In this document: one piece after another, positions 43,680-53,253 of the stretch | Layout of the letters: every line of letters begins with the position of its first letter | How positions within the stretch are numbered: position 1 is the first letter of the stretch | Assembly (NCBI RefSeq): GCF_018448925.1 | Contig: NZ_RCWE01000021.1 | Coordinates: 1 to 64,000 of the forward strand | Direction: 5' to 3' | DNA from: Photorhabdus akhurstii | GTDB lineage: Bacteria > Pseudomonadota > Gammaproteobacteria > Enterobacterales > Enterobacteriaceae | Length of the DNA stretch: 64,000 nt | Program-made: the position numbers and the translations under genes | Notes under the pieces: model-generated | The model's database searches: none | What the model saw: the letters and a program-made list of their open reading frames with translations, nothing else | Told to the model about the DNA's origin: nothing

Positions 43680-44266
43680 CTCAAGCTAGGCGAGCAACTG
43701 CGGCGGCGGCAGCGGTCGGAAGTCTCGCAGAGGGTAACTCAGGAAGGGAATTGGATTCGTCAGACTGACCAGACCATTAATGAATCGTCCATGCACCGTG
43801 AAGTCAGGACAGACACGGAAACACGTACTGTAGTCGCACGGGAAACCACGATACAGGCCACGGATAAAACCACGGTTTTGGGCACGTCTATGCTATTGGC
43901 AGGCGCTGTCCAGCAAATTGCAGACGGTGACTATAGTATGGCGACCTCATCAAATTTCGTTGCCAGTGTAGGGAAAGAGGCCAATGTTGAAGTCGGACAA
44001 AAGCTGATAGAGAAAATTGGCCTGCTTAAGCAGAGCATCGCCGGTGCCAGGCAAGAAATCATCGGCCCGTGGTTTGGGTGGGCAGCCAGCAAATCAATGT
44101 TATGCAATTGATGTTAGAGACGCTGGATGTGGTTAAGGAACTGGCAGAACTGGCTGCCGCGCATACGCATCACAACACAGGCACGCCAGAGAACGCCAGT
44201 GCGATAAAGAACACGGCCTATAAATCGGATGGGCTGAAACAGAAATATTCGCCTGTGATTGGCTAG
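43680..44266 (+). pseudogene. VgrG C-terminal region, frameshifted (copy 2)
   Basis: The frame from 43680 reads QRVTQEGNWIRQTDQTINES and ATDKTTVLGTSMLLAGAVQQ up to about 44065; then a one-base loss near GGCCCGTGG shifts the frame to VWVGSQQINVMQLMLETLDV, ending KQKYSPVIG at 44266. The pieces together resemble the C-terminal needle part of a type VI spike or phage baseplate protein. The 5' part of the gene is missing and the reading frame runs directly out of the tRNA-derived 22-bp repeat, so integration or recombination cut the gene there. Confidence 0.75.
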
Positions 44267-44327
44267 ATTGATTGGCCTCTCTTCGGTAAGGTTTATTTTT
44301 ACCTTTTCTATATGGTAAACAAAAATG

Positions 44328-44356
44328 TTGACATGGTAAGCATAAATGTTTACTGT
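44328..44356 (+). promoter_or_regulatory. Promoter of hicAB
   Basis: TTGACA at 44328-44333, 17-bp spacer, TACTGT at 44351-44356. Repeated GTAAAC/GTTTAC half-sites around it (44314-44352) could bind HicB. Confidence 0.7.
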
Positions 44357-44385
44357 GTTTGTATGTTCAACAGAATGGAGGAGTG

Positions 44386-44559
44386 GTGAAGCAAAGCGAG
44401 TTTAGACGGTGGCTGGAAGCTCAAGGCGTCGAAGTTTCAAATGGGACAAACCATCTGAAACTGAGATATCAGGGGAAACGAAGCATTATGCCGAGACACC
44501 CTAGCTAAGAGATCAAAGAGCCGCTGAGGAAAGCAATCATTAAGCAATTAGGATTGTGA
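44386..44559 (+). pseudogene. hicA: HicA mRNA-interferase toxin, interrupted by a nonsense codon
   Basis: GTG start at 44386 after GGAGG. The frame reads KQSEFRRWLEAQGVEVSNGT and NHLKLRYQGKRSIMPRHPS, then TAA at 44506, then continues EIKEPLRKAIIKQLGL to TGA 44559. E. coli HicA (58 residues) matches throughout; the catalytic His in GTNHLKL is present. The stop replaces one residue after PRHPS, so the last 16 residues would be lost and the toxin is probably inactive. hicB follows. Confidence 0.88.
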
Positions 44560-44561
44560 TA

Positions 44562-44589
44562 AAAACCCGCCTCGCAAGGGGCGGGTTTT
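44562..44589 (+). terminator. Hairpin between hicA and hicB
   Basis: AAAACCCGCC, 8-base loop, GGCGGGTTTT: perfect 10-bp stem with T-rich end, directly after the hicA stop and 24 bases before the hicB ATG. It could lower antitoxin read-through or sequester the hicB ribosome site. Confidence 0.7.
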
Positions 44590-44612
44590 CGCACAGGTTC
44601 ACCATTAAAAAT

Positions 44613-45023
44613 ATGCGATATCCAGTCACACTAGAGCCAGTAGAAGAGGGCTGTTATTTCGTCTCGTTCCCGGATATCCCCGAAGCTTTAACCCAGGGGG
44701 ATACACGGGAAGAGGCGCTAGAGATGGCACTCGATGCGCTAATAACCGCCTTTGAATTTTACTTCGAAGATAATGAAAAGATCCCGCTTCCTGGCCCCGT
44801 AGGGCAGGATTATGTTGATGTGCCCTTAAGCGTGGCCTCTAAGGTGCTTATGCTCAATGCGTTTCTTGATTCCAAATTAACGCAAATTGAATTAGCCAAC
44901 CGTATGGGGGTGAAAAAGCAGGAAGTGACCCGTATCTTTGATTTACGGCACTCAACTAAAATTGATACGGTGGGTAAGGTCGCATCGGCTATCGGACATC
45001 AGTTAACTTTGTCCATTGAATGA
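44613..45023 (+). CDS. hicB: HicB antitoxin
   Basis: 136 residues from the ATG at 44613 (MRYPVTLEPVEEGCYFVSFP), matching the start of E. coli HicB (138). Degraded RNase H-like N-domain (DIPEALTQGDTREEALEMAL) and a C-terminal helix-turn-helix (LTQIELANRMGVKKQEVTRI). It would bind HicA and repress the operon. The frame is intact although the toxin is broken, as expected once toxin is lost without cost. The 348 bases downstream contain only a phage-type fragment. Confidence 0.92.
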   Translation: MRYPVTLEPVEEGCYFVSFPDIPEALTQGDTREEALEMALDALITAFEFYFEDNEKIPLPGPVGQDYVDVPLSVASKVLMLNAFLDSKLTQIELANRMGVKKQEVTRIFDLRHSTKIDTVGKVASAIGHQLTLSIE

Positions 45024-45081
45024 AAATCACCATTAATTAACAGGCTGCGTTAATACGTGGCCTTTTTTATATCCTAATAAA

Positions 45082-45201
45082 CTGCAACCAGATGCACACA
45101 GCACTGTTATCAATCAAACCAATACGTACCAGGTTAATAATGCGGTATCAATCAGCGCTACGGGTTCGTGTTCTGATGGTCTGAAACACATAATTGATTA
45201 A
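45082..45201 (+). pseudogene. Phage-type protein fragment
   Basis: 40 codons reading STVINQTNTYQVNNAVSISA then TGS and ending KHIID with a stop; no start codon. Polar beta-type text with NQTNTYNVNN-like words is common near the ends of phage tail tape-measure or baseplate proteins. The assignment is by style only. Confidence 0.4.
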
Positions 45202-45371
45202 TTATCTCGCTCGCAAAATATGCGGGCTGTTTTACATCTTTATAGAGCTATGAATACAATTCTGATATTAAAAGAATGGGCAATAAGTGTAATAAAAAAC
45301 TGATAATTCAGCGTGTTATATTAGCTTAGTGATTTAAAAGTTGTCGTTACTTTTTCGGATATAGAAATAAC

Positions 45372-45641
45372 TTATGTGATATCAGAATTGTTTGGTAAAT
45401 CATTTCGGATGATTCGTTTGATAGGCTGCTTATTTTCGTCAAAATACCGACTGGGCCATATCTCAGCAGGTGTAACACCAATTTCCTGAGCAATCAACCA
45501 TTCCCCTTTAGGCCAGGGACGCGTTAAAGCATTTGCTAATGTTGAAGAACTTAAACCGTGCTCTCTGGATAATGATGCCAGCGTTTTATTCTTCTTGCGT
45601 ATCGCTGCGATAATATCGGCGGTATGCCAATCTTTTTTCAT
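45372..45641 (-). CDS. Ner/SfsB (Nlp)-family DNA-binding regulator
   Basis: 89 residues; start at 45641 after AGGA. MKKDWHTADIIAAIRKKNKT, LASLSREHGLSSSTLANAL and RPWPKGEWLIAQEIGVTPAE, then IWPSRY, match the Mu Ner / SfsB helix-turn-helix family, repressors of phage early genes or sugar-related regulators. It lies within the tRNA-flanked remnant; a phage origin is likely. Confidence 0.85.
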   Translation of the reverse strand: MKKDWHTADIIAAIRKKNKTLASLSREHGLSSSTLANALTRPWPKGEWLIAQEIGVTPAEIWPSRYFDENKQPIKRIIRNDLPNNSDIT

Positions 45642-45649
45642 ATTCCTGC

Positions 45650-45871
45650 TTACCTCTTTGGTGGTGGCGGTTCAAACAGGGTTCGCAGTACCGGAGAGTA
45701 ACCATTCCGGCGAGGCATAGCCTCCCCTGCCTGAACCGCCATAGAGGGGCGATAGCAGGCGCATTGGTAAAAACTTCTTACCAGCGTCCATGAACGCAAG
45801 GCTGCAAAACCTTGGTCACTGGATTTTGCCAATGACAACACTGCTTTAACCGATTGTATTATCTGACTCAA
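45650..45871 (-). CDS. Small phage-type ORF, possibly Icd/Ash-like
   Basis: 73 codons from a TTG; the tail YRPSMAVQAGEAMPRRNGYS then PVLRTLFEPPP is of a type often annotated with host cell division inhibitor (Icd/Ash)-like proteins of P4-like elements. It ends 8 bases before the Ner-like start. No clear ribosome site, so expression is doubtful. Confidence 0.4.
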   Translation of the reverse strand: MSQIIQSVKAVLSLAKSSDQGFAALRSWTLVRSFYQCACYRPSMAVQAGEAMPRRNGYSPVLRTLFEPPPPKR

Positions 45872-46029
45872 GAATCAAATAAATACCTTAGTGATGGTTT
45901 GTCTCACTGCGCTTATGACGAAATAAATGAACTTATGGCGAAAACGGCACTACACCGCACCCGCCTGCACGTTTTGGATCAAAAAATTTTTTCAGTTTTA
46001 AAATCCTACGAAGCATATAGCCAGACTGC

Positions 46030-46105
46030 GCCAGCATTGGCAGTGCGAGAGAAGCCGTAAACTGAAATGATTGAAAAGATTTACAGGAAATTTCAGTTTT
46101 TGGAT
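46030..46105. repeat. Dispersed repeat, copy B (related to 42715-42779)
   Basis: See copy A; this copy lies between the Icd-like ORF and the tRNA. The remaining 46106-46415 shows no gene. The words ACAGGGACA, GGGGACAAAAAGGGGACAC near the tRNA resemble sequences found beside tRNA attachment sites, but no integrase is left. Confidence 0.45.
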
Positions 46106-46415
46106 CAAGAGAGGGTCACGGCAGAAAGGTTAACACAATGATAGTAAGGAAATATTTCTATTTTACGTAAGAAGTAAGATCACGAAGATAAGCCGAAGGA
46201 AATTGCAAAACACAGTACTAGCGTGGTCTCGTGGCTATTAGAAAATTGAAATCAACTAAGTTAAGTAAATATATTTTCATTGGCAGAAAATTTTTTTCGT
46301 GTTTGGTTCGTTCGGTCAAAAAATAATCTCCCTTGTGTATGAACAATGGTACAACAGGGACATGAAAGTTTTCTCAGGGGACAAAAAGGGGACACTGGCT
46401 AAAAGACATAAAAAA

Positions 46416-46435
46416 ACCACTCTTGCTTGAGTGGT
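46416..46435 (-). terminator. Terminator of the tRNA-Ile2 gene
   Basis: Reading leftwards: ACCACTC, loop AAGCAA, GAGTGGT, then seven T. It lies 29 bases beyond the tRNA 3' end. Confidence 0.85.
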
Positions 46436-46463
46436 CTATCTATCTGTTTTCACAGCTAAAATC

Positions 46464-46540
46464 TGGTGGCCCCTACTGGACTTGAACCAGTGACCAAGCG
46501 ATTATGAGTCGCCTGCTCTGACCAACTGAGCTAAGGGGCC
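46464..46540 (-). tRNA. ileX: tRNA-Ile2 (anticodon CAU, lysidine-modified)
   Basis: 77 nt including encoded CCA. GGCCCCT acceptor, D-arm TAGCTCAGTTGGTCAGAGCA, anticodon loop CTCATAA, T-arm CTGGTTCAAGTCCAG. Nearly identical to E. coli ileX, which lies beside rpoD too. A CAU anticodon with this body reads AUA after TilS converts C34 to lysidine, rather than AUG. The 3' part is duplicated at 43658. Confidence 0.95.
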
Positions 46541-47008
46541 GTTGGATGGAAGGGATTATACGTACAGTTTTGCTCGCGGTCTAGCTTTGTAAATTCGTAT
46601 GATCATTTTATGTGCAAAATTGCGTTTTTAGTAAGTAGTGAAAACGGGGAGTGATATATGTCAGTTGTTTTTATAGCCTATTTAACGTTTTTATCCGTCA
46701 CTGGATTAATTTTTCAGAAGCGATTTTGCGTCATCTGGTCATATTATTATTCCGATAAAAAGCTATTCTATACGTGATTATTTTAATGATAACTATGTCC
46801 CTTTCATTCCTCTTTAATCACCAAATGGAAAACGACTTTTTTATCTATCGATTGGAGAGAGTGTTAATTGAGTTATATCAGAGAACTTGTGATGATATTT
46901 CTGCGTAAATATCATATTGTCAGAGGATTTAAAAAGTGTCTCCGATATAAAAGACAAAAGCGTCTACCGAAGCAGACGCTTTTTAGTCAGAATGAATAAA
47001 ATTTGTAA
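46541..47008. other. Spacer between rpoD and tRNA-Ile2, with the rpoD terminator
   Basis: 468 bases without genes. AAAAGCGTCT/AGACGCTTTT at 46956-46983 (loop 8) is a perfect 10-bp stem with T runs on both sides and probably ends the rpsU-dnaG-rpoD operon. The region toward the tRNA carries its promoter on the reverse strand; not resolved. Confidence 0.7.
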
Positions 47009-48859
47009 TTATTCATCAAGGAAGCTACGCAGAACTTCAGAACGGCTTGGATGACGCAGTTTACGTAGTGCTTTCGCTTCGATCTGGCGGATACGTTCAC
47101 GGGTAACGTCGAACTGTTTGCCGACTTCTTCCAATGTATGGTCAGTATTCATATCAATACCAAAACGCATACGCAGTACTTTTGCTTCACGCGCGGTCAG
47201 ACCCGCTAAAACATCATGGGTTGCTGAACGCAGGCTTTCTGAGGTTGCAGAATCCAGTGGCAGTTCCAGTGTTGTATCTTCAATGAAATCACCTAAATGT
47301 GAATCTTCATCATCACCAATTGGCGTTTCCATTGAGATAGGTTCTTTGGCAATTTTCAGTACCTTACGGATCTTATCTTCCGGCATCAACATTCGTTCCG
47401 CCAGCTCTTCCGGCGTTGGCTCACGTCCCATTTCCTGCAACATTTGACGGGAAATTCGATTGAGTTTGTTGATTGTCTCAATCATATGAACGGGTATACG
47501 AATGGTACGAGCTTGGTCAGCAATTGAACGTGTAATTGCCTGACGTATCCACCATGTGGCGTAAGTTGAGAACTTATAACCACGACGATATTCAAATTTA
47601 TCAACCGCTTTCATCAGGCCAATGTTGCCTTCTTGAATTAGATCCAAGAATTGCAGGCCACGGTTGGTGTATTTTTTGGCAATTGAAATAACCAAACGTA
47701 AGTTGGCTTCAACCATCTCTTTTTTCGCTCGGCGAGCTTTTGCTTCACCGATGGACATACGACGGTTGATATCTTTTACCTGTTCAATGGTTAAACCAGT
47801 TTCTTCCTCAATTTGACGAAGTTTTTGCAGGCTGCGCTGTACTTCTTCTTCCACCTCAAGTAGTTTTTCAGACCACGGTTTGTTCATTGCTTTTGCAGCA
47901 GTAAACCAAATGTCGCTGGTTTCATTACCGGAGAACAAAGTGATGAAGTTCTTCTTCGGCATTTTGCACTGTTCAACACACATTTTCATGATTTGGCGCT
48001 CTTGAAGACGAACGCGATCCATCATAGAACGCATGTTGTTGACCAGATAGTCAAACTGTTTTGGCACCAGACGGAACTGTTTGAAAACTTCTGAAAGTTT
48101 TAAAATTTCGGCCGCAGTATTTGGATGGTTGCGACCATTATCCTTAATTTCCTGACGGGTAATATCATACTGTTGTCGTAGTTCTTGGAATTTCTGGCGC
48201 GCTAATTCTGGATCGATGCTGTTGTCATCATCACCATCGCTATCGTCATCACTGTCTTCATCATCGTCGTCTTCATCATCATCAAGTTCTTCCTGTGGGA
48301 GCTCAGAACCAACGTGAGTAGCAGTGGGCGCAAGGTCTTCTTCTGCGTTTGGGTCAACGAAACCGGTAATGAGATCTGACAGGCGAGCCTCATCTGCTTC
48401 CACACGGTCATATTGTTCCAGTAAATAGGTGATTGCTTCTGGGTATTCAGCAACGGAGCACTGTACCTGATTGATGCCATCTTCAATGCGTTTAGCAATG
48501 TCAATTTCACCTTCCCGGGTCAATAGCTCAACGGTACCCATTTCACGCATGTACATACGTACCGGGTCGGTGGTGCGACCGATTTCAGATTCAACACTAG
48601 ACAGGACTTGCGCAGCAGCTTCCACAGCGTCTTCATCTGTGTCGTTAGCGGTTTCTGCTAGCATCAGATCATCGGCATCAGGTGCTTCTTCCATTACCTG
48701 AATGCCCATGTCATTGATCATCTGGATGATATCTTCGATCTGATCGGAATCGACGATATCTTCCGGCAGATGGTCATTGACCTCAGCATAGGTCAGATAG
48801 CCTTGCTCCTTACCACGGGTGACAAGTAGCTTTAGCTGTGACTGCGGGTTTTGCTCCAT
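47009..48859 (-). CDS. rpoD: RNA polymerase sigma-70 (housekeeping) factor
   Basis: 616 residues from the ATG at 48859 ([20 protein letters not shown]); E. coli has 613. Region 1.1 is followed by the non-conserved acidic stretch ([16 protein letters not shown]), region 2 ([40 protein letters not shown]), region 3 and region 4 with the -35 helix-turn-helix ([20 protein letters not shown]). Last gene of the macromolecular synthesis operon. Confidence 0.99.
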   Translation of the reverse strand: MEQNPQSQLKLLVTRGKEQGYLTYAEVNDHLPEDIVDSDQIEDIIQMINDMGIQVMEEAPDADDLMLAETANDTDEDAVEAAAQVLSSVESEIGRTTDPVRMYMREMGTVELLTREGEIDIAKRIEDGINQVQCSVAEYPEAITYLLEQYDRVEADEARLSDLITGFVDPNAEEDLAPTATHVGSELPQEELDDDEDDDDEDSDDDSDGDDDNSIDPELARQKFQELRQQYDITRQEIKDNGRNHPNTAAEILKLSEVFKQFRLVPKQFDYLVNNMRSMMDRVRLQERQIMKMCVEQCKMPKKNFITLFSGNETSDIWFTAAKAMNKPWSEKLLEVEEEVQRSLQKLRQIEEETGLTIEQVKDINRRMSIGEAKARRAKKEMVEANLRLVISIAKKYTNRGLQFLDLIQEGNIGLMKAVDKFEYRRGYKFSTYATWWIRQAITRSIADQARTIRIPVHMIETINKLNRISRQMLQEMGREPTPEELAERMLMPEDKIRKVLKIAKEPISMETPIGDDEDSHLGDFIEDTTLELPLDSATSESLRSATHDVLAGLTAREAKVLRMRFGIDMNTDHTLEEVGKQFDVTRERIRQIEAKALRKLRHPSRSEVLRSFLDE

Positions 48860-49029
48860 AAGACGGTATCCACACTTCAGAGTATTTGGGTTGGTGTCGG
48901 TCGGCGAAACTAATCTGCCAACAATAACTTTTAAGGGCGTTTTCGTTATATTGCCGCTGCCCACTTATAGCGGCAAAATGTAGGGTTATTTCCCTACCAA
49001 ATGCGGCACTTAAGCCGTGAATTCAGTGT

Positions 49030-50775
49030 TTACTTTCTGGCACGGGATTCATTAATCAAGCGAACTTCTTCGCGCTCTTCCGGTGTCAGGCCTTCTGTTC
49101 TTGCCCTGGCGATAAGAATGTTTAAACGTTCTTCCAACGCTGAATCAACGAGATGATCCAATGCGTCACGAAATGTATTTTCTGCTATTTCTTCTACTTG
49201 TATATCGTTCCATGTAGCTAATTTTTCAAGTTGTTTACTAAATTTATTATCACGATATTGTTCTAGCAGTTGTCCAGTTGTCAGCCCTGGCTGAGTAAGA
49301 CAAACCTCTACAAGCTCCATGAATAATGGTAAGCCTGCGATTTTGGCCTGCATAATTCCCTGTAGGGGGGGAACTAAAGCGGCTAAGTGTGGGTTTTGTA
49401 CCAACAGTCCTATAAGTATACGCATAGTTGTCGGTTTTAGCTGCGGCATCTGATAATTATTCCCACTCTCCAGACGCTGCGGTAATAAACGTTCCAACTG
49501 TACTGCATCAGGAATGCCTATCATATTGCCAAGTTCTTGTCTCATATAGAGACGCAAAGTTTCCCCAGGAATCTGGTTAATCAATGGTACAGAAAGTGAA
49601 CTGAGTTTTGTTTTCCCTTCAGGGCTACTCAGGTCAACTTGTGGCAGTAATGATTCAAACAGAAATTCAGACAATGTATGAGATTGTTCCATTCTTTGTT
49701 CAAATGCTTTCCGGCCTTCCTTACGGACTAGTGAATCAGGATCTTCGCCATCAGGCAAAAACATAAAACGTAACTGCCTACCATCATTCAGATAAGGTAG
49801 CGCTGTTTCCAATGCTCGCCATGCTGCATCACGCCCGGCTCTGTCGCCATCGTAACAGCAGATGACGTTATCAGTAGCGCGAAAAAGTAATTGAATATGT
49901 TCCGATGTAGTGGAAGTACCTAGTGAGGCAACAGCATAATCAATACCAAACTGCGCCAGTGCTACCACATCCATATAACCTTCAACCACTAATAACCGTG
50001 AAAGATCACTGTGATTTTGTTGTGCTTCATAGAGACCGTATAGCTGACGGCCTTTATGGAAAATTTCAGTTTCTGGTGAGTTGAGGTATTTTGGGAGTGC
50101 ATCTCCCAGAACACGCCCACCAAATGCAATCACGCGCCCTCTGCGGTCACGGATTGGAAACATTATTCGTTCGCGGAAGCGGTCATAGGTACGGCCATTA
50201 TCATTTGCGACCAGCATTCCGGCGTCGTTTAACTGTTTATGCTCTTCTGCATTATGAGCAAACCGTTTCAAGGTGTTATCCCAACCAGAGGGAGCGAAAC
50301 CAATCGAGAAACGGTGGATAATTTCTTCACTAAGCCCACGCTGAGCCAGATATTGCCGGGCTTGTTGTGCTGCGGGAGTGTTTAATACATTTTGATAGAA
50401 GCTGTTAAGCTTATCCATCAGTTGATAAAGGTTTTGTCTTTGGTGACGTTCTATCTGACTGCTACTGGAACCTGCTTCATAAGGGACTTCCAGACCATGC
50501 ATAGCAGCTAATTCTTCGATGGATTCGACAAACTCAAGTCTATCGTAATTCATCAGAAAATCGATGGCGTTGCCGTGAGCTCCGCAACCAAAGCAATGAT
50601 AAAACTGTTTATCGCCATTAACAGTAAACGAGGGTGTCTTTTCGTTATGAAATGGACAGCACGCGTGGTGATTTTTACCCTGTTTTTTAAGTGGCACACG
50701 AACATCGATCAGATCGATGATATCGGTACGAGCTAATAAATCATTGATAAATGCGCGCGGAATTCGTCCAGCCAT
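49030..50775 (-). CDS. dnaG: DNA primase
   Basis: 581 residues, same as E. coli. CHC2 zinc-binding domain with Cys40, His43, Cys61 and Cys64 (CCPFHNEKTPSF, HCFGCGAHG), TOPRIM polymerase core (LLVVEGYMDVVALAQFG, NVICCYDGDRAGRDAAWRAL) and the C-terminal DnaB-interaction domain. Synthesises RNA primers. Middle gene of the operon; a hairpin upstream may attenuate read-through from rpsU. Confidence 0.99.
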   Translation of the reverse strand: MAGRIPRAFINDLLARTDIIDLIDVRVPLKKQGKNHHACCPFHNEKTPSFTVNGDKQFYHCFGCGAHGNAIDFLMNYDRLEFVESIEELAAMHGLEVPYEAGSSSSQIERHQRQNLYQLMDKLNSFYQNVLNTPAAQQARQYLAQRGLSEEIIHRFSIGFAPSGWDNTLKRFAHNAEEHKQLNDAGMLVANDNGRTYDRFRERIMFPIRDRRGRVIAFGGRVLGDALPKYLNSPETEIFHKGRQLYGLYEAQQNHSDLSRLLVVEGYMDVVALAQFGIDYAVASLGTSTTSEHIQLLFRATDNVICCYDGDRAGRDAAWRALETALPYLNDGRQLRFMFLPDGEDPDSLVRKEGRKAFEQRMEQSHTLSEFLFESLLPQVDLSSPEGKTKLSSLSVPLINQIPGETLRLYMRQELGNMIGIPDAVQLERLLPQRLESGNNYQMPQLKPTTMRILIGLLVQNPHLAALVPPLQGIMQAKIAGLPLFMELVEVCLTQPGLTTGQLLEQYRDNKFSKQLEKLATWNDIQVEEIAENTFRDALDHLVDSALEERLNILIARARTEGLTPEEREEVRLINESRARK

Positions 50776-50809
50776 AAGCCCTTTTACGCCTGTTGATGAA
50801 CGACAATAA

Positions 50810-50838
50810 GCCGCGCTCCCTTTCGGAAAGCACGGCCT
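50810..50838 (-). terminator. Intercistronic hairpin between rpsU and dnaG
   Basis: Reading leftwards, GGCCGTGCTTTCC, GAA, AGGGAGCGCGGCTTATT. Matches the position of the partial terminator that makes dnaG less expressed than rpsU in E. coli. Confidence 0.65.
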
Positions 50839-50895
50839 TTATCTGCAACTACTGTTGTCTGCAAATTCAATCACTATGCGGATCAACCGCAAGGA

Positions 50896-51123
<228 letters not shown>

Positions 51124-51405
51124 TCAATAGAAATCGGTCTTGCTGGCGTGGGATGCCAGCCATCTTAAAATGGTGCGGAATTTTACTTCAATGAACACGG
51201 CTTTGTAAAGCGCCGCCGCAAATTGAAACAATAACATTACGACGGTGATCTGCAAATCAGTTCCGTAATATTGACGATAACCACACAGGAGTTTTACGTA
51301 GAGGGCTGATTATAGACTAAGCAGCAAAAATAGTCAGCATGTAAGCCGCGCAAATTATCTTATTAATGATAAACTGGCCCTCTTCTGTGGAATATAGGTA
51401 GTGTA

Positions 51406-52419
51406 ATGCGAGTTTTAGGTATAGAAACGTCTTGCGATGAAACCGGAATCGCAATTTATGACGACAAAGCCGGTTTATTGGCAAATCAATTATACAGTCA
51501 GATTAAACTGCATGCTGATTACGGTGGTGTCGTGCCTGAATTGGCTTCACGTGACCATATCCGCAAAACAGTACCTTTGATTCAAGCTGCTTTGAAAGAG
51601 GCAGGATTAACCCGTAAAGATATTGATGCGGTGGCTTATACGGCAGGTCCTGGTCTCGTTGGCGCGTTGTTGGTAGGGGCGACGATTGGCCGTTCTCTGG
51701 CGTTTGCTTGGGATGTTCCTGCGATTCCTGTTCATCATATGGAAGGGCATTTACTTGCCCCGATGCTGGAAGATAACAGCCCTGAATTCCCGTTTGTGGC
51801 TTTGCTGGTGTCTGGTGGTCATACACAGCTCATTAGTGTAACGGGTATTGGTAAGTATGAGCTGCTTGGTGAATCAATAGATGATGCCGCTGGTGAAGCG
51901 TTTGATAAAACAGCTAAGTTATTGGGATTGGATTATCCAGGGGGGCCGATACTCTCCAGGATGGCTCAGAAAGGGGAAACTGGGCGTTTTGTATTTCCTC
52001 GTCCGATGACAGATCGTCCTGGGCTGGATTTCAGTTTTTCGGGATTGAAAACTTTTGCTGCTAATACTATTCATAGCAACAGCGATGATGAGCAGACTAG
52101 AGCGGATATTGCCCGTGCTTTTGAAGATGCGGTAGTTGATACATTAGCGATTAAATGTAAAAGAGCGCTTGAGCAAACCGGATTCAAGCGACTGGTAATG
52201 GCTGGTGGTGTCAGCGCCAATCGTACATTGCGCGCCAAGATGGAAGAGGTCATGGCAAAATTGGGTGGCGAAGTATTTTATGCGCGTCCTGAATTCTGTA
52301 CAGATAACGGTGCCATGATTGCGCTTGCCGGTATGATTCGCCTCAAAGGAGATGTGAGTGATTCACTTGGTGTGACAGTCAAGGCCCGCTGGCCGCTGTC
52401 GGAATTACCCGCATTATAA
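51406..52419 (+). CDS. tsaD: TsaD, tRNA N6-threonylcarbamoyladenosine transferase subunit
   Basis: 337 residues (E. coli 337). [20 protein letters not shown] start, metal ligands His111 and His115 in [11 protein letters not shown], glycine-rich [10 protein letters not shown] and the C-terminal [13 protein letters not shown]. Together with TsaB, TsaC and TsaE it makes t6A37 in ANN-decoding tRNAs. A terminator follows. Confidence 0.99.
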   Translation: MRVLGIETSCDETGIAIYDDKAGLLANQLYSQIKLHADYGGVVPELASRDHIRKTVPLIQAALKEAGLTRKDIDAVAYTAGPGLVGALLVGATIGRSLAFAWDVPAIPVHHMEGHLLAPMLEDNSPEFPFVALLVSGGHTQLISVTGIGKYELLGESIDDAAGEAFDKTAKLLGLDYPGGPILSRMAQKGETGRFVFPRPMTDRPGLDFSFSGLKTFAANTIHSNSDDEQTRADIARAFEDAVVDTLAIKCKRALEQTGFKRLVMAGGVSANRTLRAKMEEVMAKLGGEVFYARPEFCTDNGAMIALAGMIRLKGDVSDSLGVTVKARWPLSELPAL

Positions 52420-52446
52420 ATCTTCTTGATATAATGAAAATAAAAG

Positions 52447-52475
52447 ACCAGTAACTCAATGAGTTGCTGGTTTTT
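52447..52475 (+). terminator. Intrinsic terminator after tsaD
   Basis: ACCAGTAACTC, loop AAT, GAGTTGCTGGT then TTTT: 10-11-bp stem with one T-G pair. Also faces the convergent plsY. Confidence 0.85.
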
Positions 52476-52499
52476 ATCCGGTTCTGTTGTTGATAGTCT

Positions 52500-53147
52500 T
52501 TATCTTTGCTCTTTTTCTGTTTGGTTTTTTTCTTTTTCAGTCATCTCTTTTTTCTTTTTGAACTTGTTCCAAATACGACTTTCTTGGCCGCGCCACAGGC
52601 GCTGGATATTATCATGGTGACGTAGTAACACCAGACAGCAGAGCATGGCGACGGGGAAAGTAAATTCAGGTTTAAACCACCAGACATAGAACGGTGCTAT
52701 CAAGGCACTAATAATTGCCCCTAAAGAGGAATAGCCGCTTAGTAATATAGTCAACAACCAGGTACCCATCATCAAACCTGTTAGATCCCAACCGATTACC
52801 GCGATAGCGCCAAAAGCGGTTGCGACACCCTTACCGCCTTTGAATTGGAAAAAGATCGGGTAAATATGACCGAGACAAGCCGCGATTGCTGTAATTCCTA
52901 AATAGAAAGGGGGAACATAGAGTTGATAAGCCAACCAGACGGGGATCATCCCTTTCAGAACATCACACATTAGTACTATTGCCGCGGTACTGCGGCCGCC
53001 AATTCGCAGTACATTTGTCGCGCCTGGGTTGCCTGAGCCATGTTGACGAGGATCAGGCAACCCAGCCAGACGACAAATAAGTATTGCGCTGGAGATTGAA
53101 CCGCAAAGATACGCGAAGATGATCATGCCAAGCGCGATAGCACTCAT
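52500..53147 (-). CDS. plsY: PlsY, acyl-phosphate:glycerol-3-phosphate acyltransferase
   Basis: 215 residues (E. coli 205). Conserved loops [37 protein letters not shown] and the [12 protein letters not shown] phosphate-binding motif; five membrane helices. First step of glycerophospholipid synthesis. The C-terminus is an unusually lysine/glutamate-rich cytoplasmic tail ([20 protein letters not shown]). Confidence 0.97.
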   Translation of the reverse strand: MSAIALGMIIFAYLCGSISSAILICRLAGLPDPRQHGSGNPGATNVLRIGGRSTAAIVLMCDVLKGMIPVWLAYQLYVPPFYLGITAIAACLGHIYPIFFQFKGGKGVATAFGAIAVIGWDLTGLMMGTWLLTILLSGYSSLGAIISALIAPFYVWWFKPEFTFPVAMLCCLVLLRHHDNIQRLWRGQESRIWNKFKKKKEMTEKEKNQTEKEQR

Positions 53148-53253
53148 AATGTCTCCCCAATAATAATGGTCGTTTTCTTAGTCTAGTCATGGATAATACG
53201 CATATTTAGTCGGAAGTGGTATCCGACAAATTGAAAAACAGGAAAATGACGTG

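Noticed and set aside
45854-46060. 68-codon + strand frame opposite the Icd-like ORF
   Set aside because: No ribosome site or recognisable family; part of it lies in the dispersed repeat.
48230-48300. Repeat-like GAT/ATC-rich stretch in rpoD
   Set aside because: It encodes the usual acidic non-conserved region of sigma 70, present in E. coli as well.
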